From: Alphaproteobacteria bacterium
GTDB taxonomy: Bacteria > Pseudomonadota > Alphaproteobacteria > ATCC43930 > CGMCC-115725
Assembly (NCBI GenBank): GCA_028866355.1
Contig: JAGWIH010000024.1
Location: 1-14,665, forward strand
DNA: 14,665 nucleotides
Direction of reading: 5' to 3'
Shown: piece by piece, positions 13,884 to 14,665 of the stretch
Layout of the letters: every line of letters starts with the position of its first letter
Position numbering within the stretch: the stretch's first letter is position 1
The notes under the pieces: model-generated
Told to the model about the DNA's origin: nothing
The model's database searches: none
The model's input: the letters and a program-made list of their open reading frames with translations, nothing else
Program-made: the position numbers and the translations under genes

Positions 13884-13894
13884 GCGTCTGAAAC

Positions 13895-14227
13895 ATGCTG
13901 AAACGAGCCCTTTTGGCCCTTCTCCTCGCCGCGCCACTGGTGGTTCCGATGGTCGCACACGCCGCGGACCCGGCCTTCACCCTCGCCATCAAGGAGCGGA
14001 AATTCGACGTCGCCGAGCTCGACGTGCCGGCCAACGTCAAATTCATCCTGACGGTGAAGAACCTCGACAAGGTGCCGTCCGAATTCGAAAGCAGCGATCT
14101 CAACCGTGAGAAGGTCGTGGTCGGCGGCGGCACCATCACCATCTATCTCGGCCCGTTGACGCCGGGCGCCTACGAATTCTTCGACGATTTCAATCCCACC
14201 GCCCGAGGCCACATTGTCGCGAAATAA
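13895..14227 (+). CDS. periplasmic cupredoxin of the FtrB/EfeO type, iron uptake
   Basis: Protein of 110 residues: signal peptide 1-23 (cut after AHA), then a single cupredoxin domain (Cupredoxin_1). The blocks FTLAIKERKFDVAELDVPAN, EFESSDLNREKV at 63-74 and GPLTPGAYEFFDDF at 86-99 match the cupredoxins that accompany FTR1 permeases and P19-like proteins in bacterial ferrous-iron uptake. They lack the classic blue-copper Cys and His pair at the usual C-terminal loop; this one has no Cys at all. It probably binds or oxidises iron or copper in the periplasm. A Fur-like palindrome ends 11 bp before the ATG; there is no good Shine-Dalgarno sequence (GTCTGAAAC precedes the ATG). It overlaps the next gene by 14 bp. 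FTR1 itself would lie beyond the right edge, if present. Confidence 0.9.
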   Translation: MLKRALLALLLAAPLVVPMVAHAADPAFTLAIKERKFDVAELDVPANVKFILTVKNLDKVPSEFESSDLNREKVVVGGGTITIYLGPLTPGAYEFFDDFNPTARGHIVAK

Positions 14228-14665
14228 ATGGGTTGCCGCGGCGACTTTCGCCGCGGCTTCGCTCTTGACGAGCTACGCGTATGCCGATTTCGAGATGCAC
14301 TATCCAGTGATCGACTATCGCGAGGCCGAGCTCGAGCACAACGGCTCGACCAGCTTCGACAATCGTAGCAACATGAACAACAACCAGAGCTACACGGTCG
14401 AGCTCGGCTATGGCGTGACGCCGTGGTGGGAGCCGGAAATCGAATTCGATCTCGGCGCGGCACCGGGCCAGAACTGGACCTACAGCGCGACCACCTTCGA
14501 GAACACCTTCCAGTTGACGCCGCAAGGCGAGTATTGGGCGGATTTGGGGTTTTTCGCCGAATACAGCCACGCCGCGTCGCGCGTTAACGCCGACCAGACG
14601 ACGTTCGGTCCGCTGGTGCAGAAGGAATGGAACAATCCGTTCGGTGCCGGCGTCGATACGCTGCA
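14214..14665 (+). CDS. secreted, probably outer-membrane protein (cut by right edge)
   Basis: A frame without stop runs from a TTG at 14214 to the edge; 150 codons are seen. GAGG lies 5 bp before this TTG, inside the cupredoxin gene, and the product then begins with a good signal peptide of 24 residues (MSRNKWVAAATF...SYAYA). No ATG serves this frame before the signal peptide. The mature part starts DFEMHYPVIDYREAELEHNG and goes on with alternating polar and aromatic residues (SYTVELGYGVTPWWEPEIEF, GEYWADLGFFAEYS) typical of beta-barrel strands. Similar unnamed proteins sit next to iron-type cupredoxins in some alphaproteobacteria, to my recollection. A role as metal porin or surface partner of the cupredoxin is inference; the family is not recognised. 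Confidence 0.75.
   Translation, partial: MSRNKWVAAATFAAASLLTSYAYADFEMHYPVIDYREAELEHNGSTSFDNRSNMNNNQSYTVELGYGVTPWWEPEIEFDLGAAPGQNWTYSATTFENTFQLTPQGEYWADLGFFAEYSHAASRVNADQTTFGPLVQKEWNNPFGAGVDTL

Noticed and set aside
1..14665. tRNA genes, CRISPR arrays, insertion-sequence ends or att sites
   Set aside because: Nothing resembling a cloverleaf, regularly spaced repeats, a transposase or terminal inverted repeats was seen by eye on either strand.

Overview
The window looks like chromosomal DNA from a GC-rich alphaproteobacterium, probably of the Rhodospirillales/Hyphomicrobiales kind. The basis is strong G/C preference at third codon positions, many 4-bp ATGA/GTGA gene overlaps, liv-type ABC transporters next to CO-dehydrogenase-like molybdenum hydroxylases, an FtrB-like cupredoxin behind a TGC-N9-GCA Fur-like site, and a PEP-CTERM protein. 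The genus cannot be fixed from the sequence alone. No tRNA, rRNA, CRISPR array, insertion sequence or phage gene was seen.

Layout. (1) 1-390, minus: N-terminal part of a ClC-type chloride channel, cut by the window edge, preceded by a poorly understood 220-bp stretch with one doubtful small ORF (387-599). (2) 612-5235, minus: a complete liv-type ABC importer in the order binding protein, LivH, LivM, LivG, LivF. The four membrane and ATPase genes overlap by 4-11 bp, and a long stem-loop separates the binding protein from LivH. (3) 5393-6493, minus: a luciferase-like (LLM) flavin-dependent oxidoreductase. (4) 6579-10269, minus: the FAD, 2Fe-2S and molybdopterin subunits of a xanthine dehydrogenase/CO dehydrogenase-type hydroxylase, each joined to the next by ATGA. 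(5) 10389-12256, plus, divergent: a TetR-family regulator translationally coupled to an HsaA/HpaH-like flavin monooxygenase of the acyl-CoA dehydrogenase fold. (6) 12480-12668, plus: a tiny PEP-CTERM protein ending at a strong terminator. (7) 12758-13693, minus: a beta-hydroxyacid dehydrogenase. (8) 13895 to the right edge, plus: an iron-type periplasmic cupredoxin coupled to a secreted, probably outer-membrane, protein of unknown family, behind a Fur-like palindrome.

How it fits together (inference). Blocks 2-5 read as one divergently organised unit for uptake and oxidative attack of an organic compound. The ABC importer brings it in; the molybdenum hydroxylase adds oxygen from water; the LLM enzyme and the HsaA-like enzyme would be flavin-dependent oxygenases; the TetR protein in the divergent gap is the obvious candidate sensor. 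The substrate is not readable from the sequence, no flavin reductase or ring-cleavage gene is in view, and co-regulation is not proven. This cluster is the best candidate here for an undescribed pathway. The cupredoxin pair at the right edge is the beginning of a separate, probably iron-responsive, metal-uptake locus.
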